A DNA stretch of 64,000 nt. It comes from Bacteroidaceae bacterium (GTDB lineage: Bacteria > Bacteroidota > Bacteroidia > Bacteroidales > Bacteroidaceae). The translations under genes and the position numbers were made by a program. The notes beneath the pieces are model-generated. The model saw nothing but the letters and a program-made list of their open reading frames with translations. It was not told the origin of the DNA and made no database searches. The stretch covers positions 1 through 64,000 of the forward strand of contig JAFUGG010000057.1 in the NCBI GenBank assembly GCA_017469525.1, written 5' to 3'. Below are positions 25,694 to 36,600 of the stretch, in pieces. The stretch's first letter is position 1; every line of letters begins with the position of its first letter.

Positions 25694-26122
25694 TTTGACA
25701 ATTTGACAATTGAACAATTTGACAATTGGATAGATGACTGAAACAGAGTTAAAGGAACGTTTTAAGAAATTTTCCATCCGAATCATGAAGATGGTGGATT
25801 GCTTGCCAAATACGTTGTCTGCAAGGGCTATCGGTGGGCAGGTTGTTCGCTCCGGAACTTCTCCCGGTGCCAACTACAGGGCTGCTTGTATTGCAAAGTC
25901 CGAAAAGGATTTCCTGAACAAGCTGAAGATGGTTGAAGAGGAACTGGACGAAACGTGTCACTGGATAGAACTGATAATAGAATCGGGAATGCTTCCGAAA
26001 GAACGAATGGAACCCTTATGTGATGAGTGTAAAGAGTTGTTAAGTATTATCGTACGTTCAATTACTTCCACAAGGAAGCATCTGGCGCAACAATAAATTG
26101 TGAAATTGTGAAATTGTCAAAT
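25693..26122. mobile_element. Possible cassette with 12-bp inverted ends around the four-helix-bundle ORF
   Basis: ATTTGACAATTT (25693-25704) and AAATTGTCAAAT (26111-26122) are perfect inverted repeats. They lie in short tandem repeats on both sides of the ORF at 25734-26096. The right end overlaps the GTG start of the DUF58 gene. No transposase is present and no target-site duplication was identified. The repeats could instead be ordinary junction repeats of the kind seen between other genes here. Confidence 0.4.
25734..26096 (+). CDS. Four-helix-bundle protein, S23/IVP-like family (120 aa)
   Basis: The product is alpha-helical throughout and has the family pattern: LKERFKKFSIRIMKMVDCLP, GGQVVRSGTSPGANYRAACI, KLKMVEEELDETCHWIELI and a final helix with RSITSTRKHL. 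Relatives include the protein encoded in intervening sequences of some bacterial 23S rRNA genes and the Avd accessory protein of diversity-generating retroelements. Freestanding copies are common and of unknown function; a basic pentameric barrel that can bind nucleic acid is the known fold. It sits between moxR and the DUF58 gene, where it has no obvious part in the Bat system, and perfect inverted repeats flank it. Confidence 0.85.
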   Translation: MTETELKERFKKFSIRIMKMVDCLPNTLSARAIGGQVVRSGTSPGANYRAACIAKSEKDFLNKLKMVEEELDETCHWIELIIESGMLPKERMEPLCDECKELLSIIVRSITSTRKHLAQQ

Positions 26123-26983
26123 AGTGAAATTCTAAAACGGGTTCGGCAGATTGAGATCAAGACGCGTGGCCTGAGCAGCAATATCTTTGCGGGCGAGTAC
26201 CACTCTGCCTTCAAGGGACGCGGCATGACCTTCTCCGAAGTGCGCGAGTATCAGTATGGCGACGACATCCGCGACATCGAGTGGAACGTCACGGCTCGCT
26301 TCGGAAAACCTTACGTCAAGGTGTTCGAGGAGGAACGCGAACTGACGGTCATGCTCTTGGTCGACGTCAGCGGCAGCCTCGACTTTGGCTCCGTAAAGCA
26401 GTTCAAACGCGACATGGTGACGGAGATTGCTGCCACGCTTGCCTTCTCTGCCATCCAGAACAACGACAAGATTGGCGTCATCTTCTTCTCGGACAAGATA
26501 GAGAAGTTCATCCCGCCCAAGAAAGGACGCAAGCACATCCTGTATATCATCCGCGAACTCCTCGACTACAAGCCCGAGAGCCAGCAGACGAACATCGCCT
26601 ATGCTCTGGAATACCTGACGAGAGCCATCAAGAGACGTTGCATCGCCTTCGTGCTGAGCGACTTCATCGACCAGCACTCCTTCCTGCAACCCCTCTCCAT
26701 CGCAGCCCACAAGCACGACGTCGTGGCCGTCCAAGTCTATGACAAACGTGTGGCGGAGCTGCCAGACGTCGGTCTCATAAAAGTGCACGATGCAGAGACG
26801 GGACAGGAGCAGGTGATTGATACGAGCAGTAGTGCCGTCAGGAATGCACAGGCCAGGTGGTGGAAACAACAGGCGATGCGGCTTAAGGACACTTTTAGTC
26901 GCAGCCAGGTGGATGCTGTCAGCGTCCGGACAGACCAGGATTATGTGAGCGTCCTGCGAGGTTTGTTTGCAAAACGTAAATAG
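26108..26983 (+). CDS. DUF58 (VWA-like) protein of the moxR/bat operon (291 aa)
   Basis: The family block GEYHSAFKGRGMTFSEVREY, then GDDIRDIEWNVTARFGKPYV is intact, followed by a VWA-like fold with VDVSGSLDFG (a MIDAS-type DxSGS, about residues 79-84). DUF58 proteins are usual partners of MoxR ATPases. The start codon is GTG at 26108 and lies inside a GTGAAATT-type short tandem repeat, so codons 2-9 are read from the repeat; no better in-frame ATG is available before the conserved KRVRQIEIKTRG. The next gene starts 2 nt after the stop. Confidence 0.93.
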   Translation: MKLSNSEILKRVRQIEIKTRGLSSNIFAGEYHSAFKGRGMTFSEVREYQYGDDIRDIEWNVTARFGKPYVKVFEEERELTVMLLVDVSGSLDFGSVKQFKRDMVTEIAATLAFSAIQNNDKIGVIFFSDKIEKFIPPKKGRKHILYIIRELLDYKPESQQTNIAYALEYLTRAIKRRCIAFVLSDFIDQHSFLQPLSIAAHKHDVVAVQVYDKRVAELPDVGLIKVHDAETGQEQVIDTSSSAVRNAQARWWKQQAMRLKDTFSRSQVDAVSVRTDQDYVSVLRGLFAKRK

Positions 26984-26985
26984 AG

Positions 26986-28065
26986 ATGAGCGTGAAAAGA
27001 AAGTTATTTATTATAGTATGCTGCTTGTTGGCCGTCTGCCTGAAGGCGCAGGTTCAAGTCGATGTGAAACTCGACTCGGCCCAAATGTTCATTGGGCAGC
27101 AGATGAACCTACAGCTCAGCGTCACCTTCGACGCCAAGCAAAAGCTCCGTCTCCCCGACATAAAGAAGGGTCAGGAGCTCGTTCCGAACATTGAGGTCGT
27201 TGACTTAGGCATGCCCGACACTGCTTTCCTCAACGACGGCAAACGCTTGACGGTCAGTCAGGCCTACACCATCACGGCTTGGGACAGCGCGTTCTATTAC
27301 TTGCCGCCTATGCAGGTGATGGTCGACACCACACATTACGAGTCGAAAAGCCTCGCGCTGAAAGTCTATACGGTTGACGTCGATACGCTCCACCTCGACC
27401 AGTTCTTCCCGCCCAACGACATTATGGAACTGCCCTTCCTCTGGGCTGAGTGGCGCATGGTGGTGTTCGGTGGCGTGCTCTTTCTGCTGATGCTCGCCTG
27501 CATTGCCTACCTTTGGTATCACGTCAAGCACGGCAAACCCATCGTCCGTTTCGTTCGTCGGAAGAAGAAGCTGCCGCCTCATCAGGTTGCCATGGACGAG
27601 ATAGAGCGCATCAAGAGCGAGCGGAAGTGGGCTGAGGAGGACAGCAAGGAGTACTATACGCTACTGACCGACACCCTTCGCAACTACATTCGCGACCGCT
27701 ATGGCTTCAATGCGATGGAGATGACGTCGAGTGAAATCATCGACCGACTCATTGCTGAGAACAACGAAGAGGCGCTCGACGAGCTCCGCGAGATATTCCG
27801 CACGGCCGATCTCGTCAAGTTTGCGAAGTGGAGCACCCTCATCAATGAGAACGACGCGAACCTTGTCGCCGCCGTCGAATACGTTAATCAGACGAAGATA
27901 GAACCCGACCCGAATGCCAAGCCGGAACCAGAAGTCATCAAGGAAACCGACCAGAAACGCCTCACGCAAGTCAAGATGATGCGCGTCGCAATGATAGTCT
28001 TGGGCATCCTCTCCGTGGCTTTGCTGGCATGGATTATCTGGAGATCGGCCGACTTGCTCATGTAA
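26986..28065 (+). CDS. Bat-operon membrane protein, BatD-like N-terminus (359 aa)
   Basis: The gene stands in the usual position between DUF58 and batA. Residues 1-21 are a signal peptide, followed by a beta-rich periplasmic domain (VDVKLDSAQMFIGQQMNLQL), a transmembrane helix at about 159-180 (MVVFGGVLFLLMLACIAYLW), a charged cytosolic helical domain with EYYTLLTDTLRNYIRDRYGF and a second transmembrane helix at the C-terminus (VAMIVLGILSVALLAWIIW). The periplasmic part resembles BatD repeats. The precise function is unknown; it is probably a membrane partner of the VWA proteins. Confidence 0.8.
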   Translation: MSVKRKLFIIVCCLLAVCLKAQVQVDVKLDSAQMFIGQQMNLQLSVTFDAKQKLRLPDIKKGQELVPNIEVVDLGMPDTAFLNDGKRLTVSQAYTITAWDSAFYYLPPMQVMVDTTHYESKSLALKVYTVDVDTLHLDQFFPPNDIMELPFLWAEWRMVVFGGVLFLLMLACIAYLWYHVKHGKPIVRFVRRKKKLPPHQVAMDEIERIKSERKWAEEDSKEYYTLLTDTLRNYIRDRYGFNAMEMTSSEIIDRLIAENNEEALDELREIFRTADLVKFAKWSTLINENDANLVAAVEYVNQTKIEPDPNAKPEPEVIKETDQKRLTQVKMMRVAMIVLGILSVALLAWIIWRSADLLM

Positions 28066-28077
28066 AAAGACTGAACT

Positions 28078-29076
28078 ATGACATTTGAAAACCCGCTATA
28101 TCTGCTTCTGTTGCTGCTCGCGATACCTTACATCGTCTGGTATCTCCTGCGTCACAAGGCTTCTACGCCTGCCATTCGCGTCAGCAGCACAGAGGCTATG
28201 TTCCAAGCACCCAAGAGTCTCAGGCAGAGACTCCTGCACTTGCCGTTCCTTTTAAGACTGGCTGCCTACTCGCTTGCCGTGATTGCTTTGGCCCGACCTC
28301 AGACCTCCAACAGCTGGAGCAGCAAGCATACCGAAGGCATCGACATCATGCTTTGCATGGACGTGAGCACGAGTATGCTGGCCGAAGACCTGAAGCCCAA
28401 TCGCATAGAGGCAGCCAAGAACGTTGCCCTCGAGTTCATCAGCGGCCGTCCCGACGATAACATCGGCCTGACGCTCTTTGCCGGAGAGGCCTACACGCAG
28501 TGCCCAATGACCGTTGACCATGCAGTTCTGCTGAACCTGCTGAATGGTATGAAGGTCGATATGGCACAGCGTGGACTCATCGACGATGGTACTGCGATAG
28601 GCATGGGCATAGCCAACGCCTTGTCGCGACTCAAGGACAGCAAGGCGAAGAGCAAGGTCATCATCCTGCTCACGGACGGCACCAACAACTGCGGACAAAT
28701 AAGTCCGAACACGGCAGCCGACATCGCGAAGAGCTTTGGCATACGCGTCTATACTATTGGCGTCGGCACAAACGGCACGGCACGTTATCCCTATCCCGTC
28801 GGCGGGCGCATAGAGTACGTCAACATCCCCGTGGAGATTGACACGAAGACGCTCGCCTCGATTGCACGCAAGACAGATGGCGAGTTCTATCGTGCCACGA
28901 ACAACCAGAAGTTGCACGAGGTCTATCAGGAAATCGACAAGCTGGAGAAGACCAAGATGAACGTGCGTCAGTACTCCAAGCGCTACGAGGCCTACGGCAT
29001 GTTCCTGCTTGCCGGCGTGCTCTGCCTCCTGCTGGAAATCCTGCTGAGAAACAGTATATTGAAGCCTCTCCCCTAA
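28078..29076 (+). CDS. batA: BatA, VWA-domain membrane protein (332 aa)
   Basis: BatA is one of the Bacteroides aerotolerance proteins: two N-terminal membrane helices, a periplasmic VWA domain and a C-terminal membrane helix (about 308-325). The metal-adhesion motif is intact (MDVSTSML near residue 97, then the threonine region GAYTQCPMTV, and LLTDGTNNCG). VWA proteins of this operon are thought to form complexes activated by MoxR and to protect the envelope against oxidative or other stress. The last codons (KPLP) and stop lie in a CCTCTCCCCTAACCCCTCC repeat (about 29067-29098), and 7-bp TAAAT-type repeats (29109-29144) fill the gap to the next gene. Confidence 0.94.
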   Translation: MTFENPLYLLLLLLAIPYIVWYLLRHKASTPAIRVSSTEAMFQAPKSLRQRLLHLPFLLRLAAYSLAVIALARPQTSNSWSSKHTEGIDIMLCMDVSTSMLAEDLKPNRIEAAKNVALEFISGRPDDNIGLTLFAGEAYTQCPMTVDHAVLLNLLNGMKVDMAQRGLIDDGTAIGMGIANALSRLKDSKAKSKVIILLTDGTNNCGQISPNTAADIAKSFGIRVYTIGVGTNGTARYPYPVGGRIEYVNIPVEIDTKTLASIARKTDGEFYRATNNQKLHEVYQEIDKLEKTKMNVRQYSKRYEAYGMFLLAGVLCLLLEILLRNSILKPLP

Positions 29077-29151
29077 CCCCTCCCCTAAAGGGAAGGGGCA
29101 AAACAGTCCGTAAATTGTAAATAGTAAATCGTTAAATCGTAAATAATCTCG

Positions 29152-30855
29152 ATGTTTCGCTTTGCAAGTCCACAATATCTTTACTTCTTGCTGGTGCTCG
29201 TGGCACTGGTAGCTATACATTATTATATTATATATAGGAAGCGGCAACAGGTGAAACGCTTCGGCGACCCTGAGCTGACCCGGCAACTCTACATGGGCGT
29301 GTCGCGCTGGAGGCCAGAGGTGAAGTTCTGGCTCACGATGGCTGCCCTGGCTTCCTTCATCGTGTCTCTGGCCCGGCCTCAGTTCGGCACACGCCTCGAC
29401 ACCCGTGAACGCACGGGCATAGAGGCTATCATCGCGCTCGACGTCAGCAATTCCATGCTGGCCGAGGACGTGAAGCCCAACCGATTGGAAAAGGCGAAGA
29501 TGATGGTCAGCAACATGGTGGACGGCATGAGGGACGACAAGGTCGGCCTGATTGTCTTCGCCGGACAAGCCTTCGTCCAGTTGCCCATCACCAGCGATTA
29601 TGTGAGTGCCAAGATGTTCCTCGAGACCATCTCGCCCTCGATGATTAGTGTGCAGGGCACAGACGTTGCGGAGGCCATCAATCTGTCTATGCGTAGCTTC
29701 ACCCAGCAGGAAGACGTCTCGCGTGCCATCTTCGTGATAACCGACGGCGAGGACAACGAGGCGCGTGGCGTGGAGGCTGCCAAGCAGGCCGCCGCCAAAG
29801 GTGTCCGCGTCTATGTGCTGGGCATCGGCAATCCCGGCGGAGCACCCATTCCCATCCCCGGAACAGGACAATACATCATCGACGAGGAGGGCAATACGGT
29901 CGTTTCGAAACTAAGCGAGGAGATGTGCCGCGAGATAGCAACGGCCGGAAACGGCAGCTACATCTACGTCGACAATAGCAGTTCCGCCCAGAAGAAATTG
30001 TCGGAACAGCTCGACCGACTGGCTAAATCGAAGATGGAGAGCCAGATCTACAGCGAATACGACGAGCAGTTCCAGGGCTTCATCCTCATCGGATTACTCT
30101 TCCTACTGATTGACGTCCTGCTCCTCGAAAGGGAAAGCAAGACCACCTGGCTGGGCAACCTCTTCCGCAGAGGCCGTCCCGTCGCCACGGTTATGCTGCT
30201 CTTCTTCAGCATGATGGCAATGGCTCAGACCGACAGGGACTATATCCGCCGCGGCAATCGCCTGATGCGCGACAGCGTTTACGACAAGGCGCAGGTGGAG
30301 TACCAGAAGGCCATCGAGCGGGACAACACGAATCCCATCTCCCACTTCAACCTCGGCAACGCCCTTCTCTACCAGAACAAGGCCGAAGACGCCATGAAGG
30401 AGTACGAGACGGCGGCTCGTCTGGAGAAAGACAAGACGCGTCTGGCGCAGATTTATCACAATATGGGCGTCGTCCTGCAAAGTGCCAAACAGTTCGACAA
30501 GGCTGTGGCTTGCTACCGGAACTCCCTTAGGAACGACCCCACAAACAACGAAACGCGCTACAACTATGCCCTGAGTCTCTTCCAACTCAAAAAGAATCAG
30601 GGCGGTCAGGACAATCAGGACCAGCAGAAGGACGACAAGGGTCAGGACGAGAAGAAGGAGCAGGAACAGCAGCAACAGAAACAAGAACAAGATAAGAAAG
30701 ACCAGCAACAGCAGCAGCCGCAGCCAGAGCAGATGAGCCGCGAGAACGCCGAACAGATGCTCAATGCCGCGATGCAGGATGAGAAGGCTACTCAAGAAAA
30801 GATACAAAAAGCACAACAAAAACGTCAACAAAAACAGTTGCAGAAACAATGGTAA
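29152..30855 (+). CDS. batB: BatB-BatC fusion: VWA domain plus TPR domain (567 aa)
   Basis: Residues 1-330 are a complete BatB: two membrane helices, the VWA domain with ALDVSNSMLAEDVKPNR (about 95) and VITDGEDNEARGVEA, and a C-terminal membrane helix (GFILIGLLFLLIDVLLL). Without a stop the chain continues through what looks like the former signal peptide of BatC (RPVATVMLLFFSMMAMAQ, about 343-360) into TPR repeats (about 365-470; SHFNLGNALLYQNKAEDAMK and YHNMGVVLQSAKQFDKAV) and a Gln/Lys-rich tail (about 485-567). In several Bacteroides genomes these are separate genes. The fusion places the TPR domain on the periplasmic side if the internal hydrophobic segment spans the membrane. Confidence 0.9.
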   Translation: MFRFASPQYLYFLLVLVALVAIHYYIIYRKRQQVKRFGDPELTRQLYMGVSRWRPEVKFWLTMAALASFIVSLARPQFGTRLDTRERTGIEAIIALDVSNSMLAEDVKPNRLEKAKMMVSNMVDGMRDDKVGLIVFAGQAFVQLPITSDYVSAKMFLETISPSMISVQGTDVAEAINLSMRSFTQQEDVSRAIFVITDGEDNEARGVEAAKQAAAKGVRVYVLGIGNPGGAPIPIPGTGQYIIDEEGNTVVSKLSEEMCREIATAGNGSYIYVDNSSSAQKKLSEQLDRLAKSKMESQIYSEYDEQFQGFILIGLLFLLIDVLLLERESKTTWLGNLFRRGRPVATVMLLFFSMMAMAQTDRDYIRRGNRLMRDSVYDKAQVEYQKAIERDNTNPISHFNLGNALLYQNKAEDAMKEYETAARLEKDKTRLAQIYHNMGVVLQSAKQFDKAVACYRNSLRNDPTNNETRYNYALSLFQLKKNQGGQDNQDQQKDDKGQDEKKEQEQQQQKQEQDKKDQQQQQPQPEQMSRENAEQMLNAAMQDEKATQEKIQKAQQKRQQKQLQKQW

Positions 30856-30949
30856 AACGTGACGGTTCAAAACTACTGCAGTGAAGTTGCCGAAGTTCAC
30901 ACGTAAAGTTTATCAACCATCCACGTTAAGTTGAAAGAGACTCCATAAG

Positions 30950-32788
30950 ATGAAAAGAATTTACACGATATTCACACTTCTATTCCTTGCGTTAAGTCCT
31001 GTCTTTTCGCAAGTTACGCTCAAGATTCAGGCACCTGCCCAGGCCGAAGTCGGCAGGCAGATTCGCGTCAGTTATGTCGCCAACACGCAGGACATCGAAG
31101 ATTTCCAGGTCGGCAGCTTCGAGGGATTCAACGTCCTCTACGGTCCCAGCACGAGTCGCTCCAGCAGTTTCTCGATGACGAACGGCCGCACAACTCAAAG
31201 CAGCACATGCACGTTCACCTACGTCGTCGTGCCCACCCAGGAGGGAACCTACAAGCTCCCGGCAGCTACGATAAAGGTCGACGGCAAGTCCGTCAAGAGC
31301 GGAACGGCCAGCATCGAAGTGCTACCGGCCAGTCAGCAACAGCCGCAACAGCCTCAGACCCAGCAACAAGGCGGCAACTCCCGCCAGCAGCGGCAGCAGC
31401 AGTCCGCAGGAGCCGGCGGCCAGATCAGCGGCAACGAGCTCTACATGACCGTGACGGCCAACCGGAAGAAAATCTACGAGCAGGAAGCTGTGATGCTGAC
31501 CTACAAACTCTACACACTGGTAAACATCCAGCAGATATCAGGCGAGATGCCTCAGATTGATGGTTGCCACGTCCAGGAACTCGACCGTGCCGCACAGATG
31601 TCGCTCAAGTACGAGCGCGTCAACGGCAGGAACTACGGCACAGCCGTCTGGAAGCAGTACGTCCTCTTCCCGCAGAAGACGGGCAAGCTGAAGGTTCCCA
31701 GCATCACGTTCGACACGCAGGTCGAGGTGCAGAACCACTCGATGGACCCCTTCGATATCTTTTTCGGCGGCGGAAGCCTCTCGCAAATGGTTCGCAAACA
31801 AATCGTTGCGCCAGCCGTAGAGATTGACGTCATGCCCCTCCCAACGCCGAAACCTGACAACTTCTCAGGTGCCGTGGGCAAGTTCTCGGTGTCCGCCACG
31901 CTCACGCCCGACCAGATAAATGCCAACGATGCGGCAACTCTCCGGCTCGTCGTCACAGGTCAAGGCAACATGAAACTCATGAAGGCACCGACCATTCGAT
32001 TCCCTCAGGACTTCGAAGTCTATGACCCCAAGGAGAACAACAAAACGCAGAACACGGCCACGGGAGCAAAGGGAAGCATCACCTACGACTATGTCGTCGT
32101 GCCCCGTCACGGCGGAAAGTTCTCCATTCCACCCGTGGAATTCTGCTATTTCGACCCCGAACAGGAGCGTTACAACACGGTCAAGACCGATTCCTTCCAC
32201 CTTGCCGTAGCTAAGGCAAAGGGGCAGCCGGTCGCTTACACACGCGAACAAGAGGATCTCAACGTGCTGAGTAACGACATCAGGTTCATCAAGTTGAACG
32301 AGTTCGAGAGCGAGGAGACCGACGACTTCTTCGGAACTTCGGCCTATTGGCTCAGCTATCTTCTGGCCTTCGTTGCCTTCGTCGCCGCCTTCCTCTGGCT
32401 TCGCCATCAGCAGAAACTCAATCCGAACTCCTGGAGCGTGAAGGGAAAGAAGGCAGGCAAAGTGGCGTCTCGCCGACTGAAACAGGCTTCGAAGCTCATG
32501 CACACGAAGGACGATGCCGCCTTCTACGACGAGGTGATGCGCGCGCTGCTCGGCTATGCGGGCGACAAGCTGTCCCTCCCCACCAACGAACTCTCGAAGG
32601 AAAACGTCATCAGCAAGCTCACGGAACGCGGCGTGGAACAGCAGGTCGTCGACTCCTTCATTGCTGTCCTCAGTGATTGCGAGTTTGCCCGATACGCTCC
32701 GTCCAGCGACACGAACCTTGCAAAAGAGAAGATTTACCAGCAAGCCTCAGATGTCATCACGCAGATGAACGCCTCCATAAAGAGTTGA
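30950..32788 (+). CDS. batD: BatD, oxygen-tolerance membrane protein (612 aa)
   Basis: A signal peptide (residues 1-20) is followed by tandem beta-sandwich domains (VTLKIQAPAQAEVGRQIRVS and SATLTPDQINANDAATLRLV are repeat starts), a Gln-rich spacer around 128-150 (QQQPQQPQTQQQGG), a transmembrane helix at about 463-482 (WLSYLLAFVAFVAAFLWL) and a cytosolic helical end. That is the standard BatD layout. Its periplasmic mass probably works with BatA and BatB. It starts 94 nt after the batB-batC fusion, with no promoter evident. Confidence 0.92.
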   Translation: MKRIYTIFTLLFLALSPVFSQVTLKIQAPAQAEVGRQIRVSYVANTQDIEDFQVGSFEGFNVLYGPSTSRSSSFSMTNGRTTQSSTCTFTYVVVPTQEGTYKLPAATIKVDGKSVKSGTASIEVLPASQQQPQQPQTQQQGGNSRQQRQQQSAGAGGQISGNELYMTVTANRKKIYEQEAVMLTYKLYTLVNIQQISGEMPQIDGCHVQELDRAAQMSLKYERVNGRNYGTAVWKQYVLFPQKTGKLKVPSITFDTQVEVQNHSMDPFDIFFGGGSLSQMVRKQIVAPAVEIDVMPLPTPKPDNFSGAVGKFSVSATLTPDQINANDAATLRLVVTGQGNMKLMKAPTIRFPQDFEVYDPKENNKTQNTATGAKGSITYDYVVVPRHGGKFSIPPVEFCYFDPEQERYNTVKTDSFHLAVAKAKGQPVAYTREQEDLNVLSNDIRFIKLNEFESEETDDFFGTSAYWLSYLLAFVAFVAAFLWLRHQQKLNPNSWSVKGKKAGKVASRRLKQASKLMHTKDDAAFYDEVMRALLGYAGDKLSLPTNELSKENVISKLTERGVEQQVVDSFIAVLSDCEFARYAPSSDTNLAKEKIYQQASDVITQMNASIKS

Positions 32789-32829
32789 AAAGTTGAAAAA
32801 TTAAAAAGTTAAAAAGTTGATTTTTTACG

Positions 32830-33585
32830 ATGAAAAGGGATATTTTTGCAATTCTTATTGCCTTCTTTTCTCTGTTGACGCAAGCCGCCAGCCTTTCTGA
32901 AACGAAGACTTTGGCCGACAGTGCTTATGTTCAGGGCAACTACGAGAAGGCTGTCAAGCTCTACGGCAAGCTGGCCGAGCAGACTCCTACTGCCGACGTC
33001 TGCTACAACCTGGGTTGTGCCTACTATCGCATCGACGACATTGCCCATAGTGTCCTCTGGTTCGAGCGTGCCTTGAAGCTTGACCCGAGCAACAAGGACG
33101 TGCTCTTCAACCTCGAACTGGCACGCACAAAGACCATCGACAAGATTGTGCCGCAGCATGAATTCATCCTCTTCACCTACTTCCGAAGCATGACGAACTG
33201 GTTCTCGTTGCGCACCTGGACCATCGTCGGCCTGTTGTCCTTCGTCCTGATGCTCACTACCTTGCTCCTTTTCTGGGGTGCCGGAAGCATCTTCATGCGA
33301 AAAGTTGCCTTTTCATCGACAGTTTTTCTGTTGCTTGTCTCCATCCTTTCCAACGTCTGCGCCCTGCAGCAAAAGAACTTCAAACAGGTTCATACGAGCG
33401 GCATCATTACCACTCCGGCCGTGACCGTCAAGAGTACTCCGGCCGAGAACGGCAACGACCTCTTCGTCCTTCACGAGGGAAGTAAGGTCGAAATACTCGA
33501 CAGCAGCCTCAAGGAATGGTGCGAAGTGACCATCGCCGACGGCAAGCAAGGCTGGATTCCCAAGAAGTCGTTCGACCTCATCTAA
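32830..33585 (+). CDS. batE: BatE, TPR and SH3-type membrane protein (251 aa)
   Basis: A signal peptide (1-19), TPR repeats (about 22-95; [20 protein letters not shown] and [20 protein letters not shown]), two membrane helices (about 134-155 and 161-178) and a C-terminal bacterial SH3-like domain (about 190-251; [20 protein letters not shown] and [14 protein letters not shown]) match BatE. Degenerate AAAGTTG-type 7-8-bp repeats fill the 41-nt gap after batD. The histidine-kinase gene follows 32 nt downstream. Confidence 0.92.
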   Translation: MKRDIFAILIAFFSLLTQAASLSETKTLADSAYVQGNYEKAVKLYGKLAEQTPTADVCYNLGCAYYRIDDIAHSVLWFERALKLDPSNKDVLFNLELARTKTIDKIVPQHEFILFTYFRSMTNWFSLRTWTIVGLLSFVLMLTTLLLFWGAGSIFMRKVAFSSTVFLLLVSILSNVCALQQKNFKQVHTSGIITTPAVTVKSTPAENGNDLFVLHEGSKVEILDSSLKEWCEVTIADGKQGWIPKKSFDLI

Positions 33586-33617
33586 GGCGACGGCTGCCAC
33601 CCTATAACGCAAAACAG

Positions 33618-36600
33618 ATGAAAACCCAAGCCACCCTCCTCCTCGTTATCGCCCTTTTCATCGCTTGTTCGCAGGTCGATGAAAGGGACAAAGCGGCTGC
33701 CGTTGAGGGTAACGACTTGGCTTATCGTCTGCGTTATACAGATGTGTCGGCTTCGTTGACGGCAGCCAAGACGGCTTACGCAAAGGGCAATGCCGACGAT
33801 AAGGCAGAGGCTGTCAATAACATGGCCTATGTTGCCTATCAGCAGATGCGGTTCGACCAGGCTCTCTATCTCTTGCAAAAGGTTTATGGTAGCAGTCGCA
33901 ACCAGCTTGAACTGCTTTGTGCCGACGTGCTTACCATGAAGGTGATGCAACGCATCGGCCGTGGCAAGTCTTTCTTCGACAGCCGTCTGCGTGCCCAGAA
34001 GCGTCTCAGGCGTATCCTCTCGGAAGAAGAAAGCCTCACCGAAAGGCAGCGGCATCGCCTGCATTACGCTTTGACGGAGTTCCACATCGTTGCCTCTACC
34101 TATTATTATTATCTTGGTCAGGAGGGCGAGGCACGTCGCGAGATACAAGATGCCGAGCAATATGTCAACTTGGAAACTGATACGACTCAGTGGCTTTACT
34201 ATCATTATATGCTTGGCAGTGGCGGTCTCGTGGAGGGAACACCCGAGGAAGTGACCGTCGCGGAGTTCGGTCATCTGTTCCGCGTCTATACCTTGGCGAA
34301 GGCGCATCGCTTTACATATTTCGAGGCGAATGCTTTGCAGTCGCTCTCTGCCATGATAGCCGACTCCGTTCGTGCCGAGTGTGTGAAGCGGCAACGCTCT
34401 GATGCCTATAGCTTTCTCTATGGTGAACACTTGCGTTGGCAAACGGATGGTCAGCTCTCGTCGCGTCATCAGTTGGCAGCAGCCCTGTCGCATCACGCCG
34501 TTTCTCTCTTTAGAGAATACCGCGACCTCTTCCAGACGGCTTGTGCTTTGCGCACTCTCGGCGAGGTTTATTTCTCGGCTGGTCAGTACGAGAAGGCACT
34601 CAAAAGCTTCCGCGAAGCACTCCATCTGACCTCCGACCACAGGCGTTCGCCCTATCAGGTAACGCCTTGGCTGGCAGGCATCCATGAGAATCTCAGCCTG
34701 ACATATAGTGCACTTGGCGACAAAGTCCTTGCCGACAGCCATCGGAACATCTACCTCGACCTGCTCGATGACTCGCGTCAGAACCGGGAACTCGACAGCC
34801 GCAAGGCTTTGTTGAAGCAGGAAGCCCGCAGCGAACAAGTGCAGTTCCTGCTGCTTCTGCTGCTTGTGGCACTTGTAGCGGCGTTGTCTGTCATCTATTA
34901 TCGGCAGTTGAAACGCCGTTCGCGCTCTTCCGAGCAGAGGGTTCGTGCGATTGCCTCCAGCGAATCTTTCGTGCAAGCCAACAAGAAGCTCAACGAACTT
35001 TTGCAGGACGAAGAAGAACGTCTGGAAGAGAGTAGGGAAGCGTGTGAGGTCATGCAGCAGCGTATCCTTCAGCAACAGGAACGTCATGTCTTCGGTCGCG
35101 CCAAGTTGTCCGTCGTCTATGCCATCATTCCTTACCTCGATAGAGTCATTGCTGAAGTCAAAAAACTCGATGAAATGGGCGAAAATGATGCAGAGCATCT
35201 GTCGTACATACAGGAATTGTGTTCCGGTATGACAGCTATCAACGACCGACTCACCTCGTGGATTCAGATGCAGCAGGGAAAGCTTAGCCTTCAGGTGACA
35301 CGTTTCCCGCTCAGCGATGTGCTGAACGTCATCTCCATGCAGCAGTATGCCTTTGCCCAGCAAGAACTCACGCTCGAGGTTCCCGAAACAGATCTCATGG
35401 TAAAGGCCGACAAGCCCCTGACACTTTTCATGGTTAATACGTTGGTCGATAACGCGCGAAAGTTCACGAAGGCTGGTGGTAAGGTTGCCATTTCTCTCGA
35501 TGAAATGGGCGATTTTGTTGAGGTCAGCGTCTGCGATACAGGTATTGGTCTTTCACAGGAGGATGTCCAAACCCTGAACGACAGCAAGGTCTACGACCCC
35601 AATCGCCTTGGTGCTCCGGACGCAGGCAAGGGCTTCGGCTTTGGCATCATGAATTGCAAAGGTATCATCAACAGTTATAAGAAGCTCTCGTCGCTCTTCA
35701 ATGTCTGCGACTTCGGCGTGGAAAGCGAACTTGGCAAAGGTAGTCGCTTCTGGTTCCGCCTGCCCAGAGTGCTACCTTTGTTGTTCCTCTTCGTATTCAG
35801 TGCCTTTGCAGGAGCGATGCCGCAACGTTGCTACGAGCTTTACGACTCCACCTACAATGCCAACCTGCAAGGGCGATATGCAGATGCTTACCGTTTCTCG
35901 GAAAGTGCAATGGCTGAGGTAGAGGAGCCTGTTGATACGCCTTTGCTTGTCTCGCTCTACAACGAGCAAGCCATTGCGGCACAAGCTCTTGGCCAGTGGG
36001 ATGCTTATCGTTGGAGCAATGCCGAGTGCGTCAGGCTTCATCGTCTGTATAGCACCGACGACTCACTTGCATCGGATTGTCAGCAACTCGAGAAGATGAC
36101 AGCCGACTCGCGCGTCCTTTACGTCCTGATAGTCCTGTTGCTCATTGCCTCGCTTGCCTTGTTCTATCGTGTTGTGCTGCGCCACCGCCTCCGCCATCGT
36201 GCTTCGCTCGACGACCTTTATCAGCGGCTGACGTCTTTGTTCTCCGCCTTCCCCGAAAATGCTGCGACGATAAATGATGACCTTCAGACGGTAGCTCAAG
36301 GTCTCACACAGCCACAGCTTCGCAAGACGGTGCTTGAACTTCAACAACAACTCTCTTTGGGCTTGACGAAGAAGCAAGAGACGGAGGCTGCCATCGAAGA
36401 AAGCGAAGACAAAGCACAAAGGCTTCGCTTCGAGCACGACCGCTTGTATGTCATGAACCAGATACTCGACAACTCGCTGAGCACCATCAAGCACGAGACG
36501 ATGTACTTCCCTTCGCGCATCAACCAGATGGCAGAGGAAGGAAACAACTGGGCAAGCCTGCATGAGCTTGTCACCTATTACCGACACATCTACATGTTGC

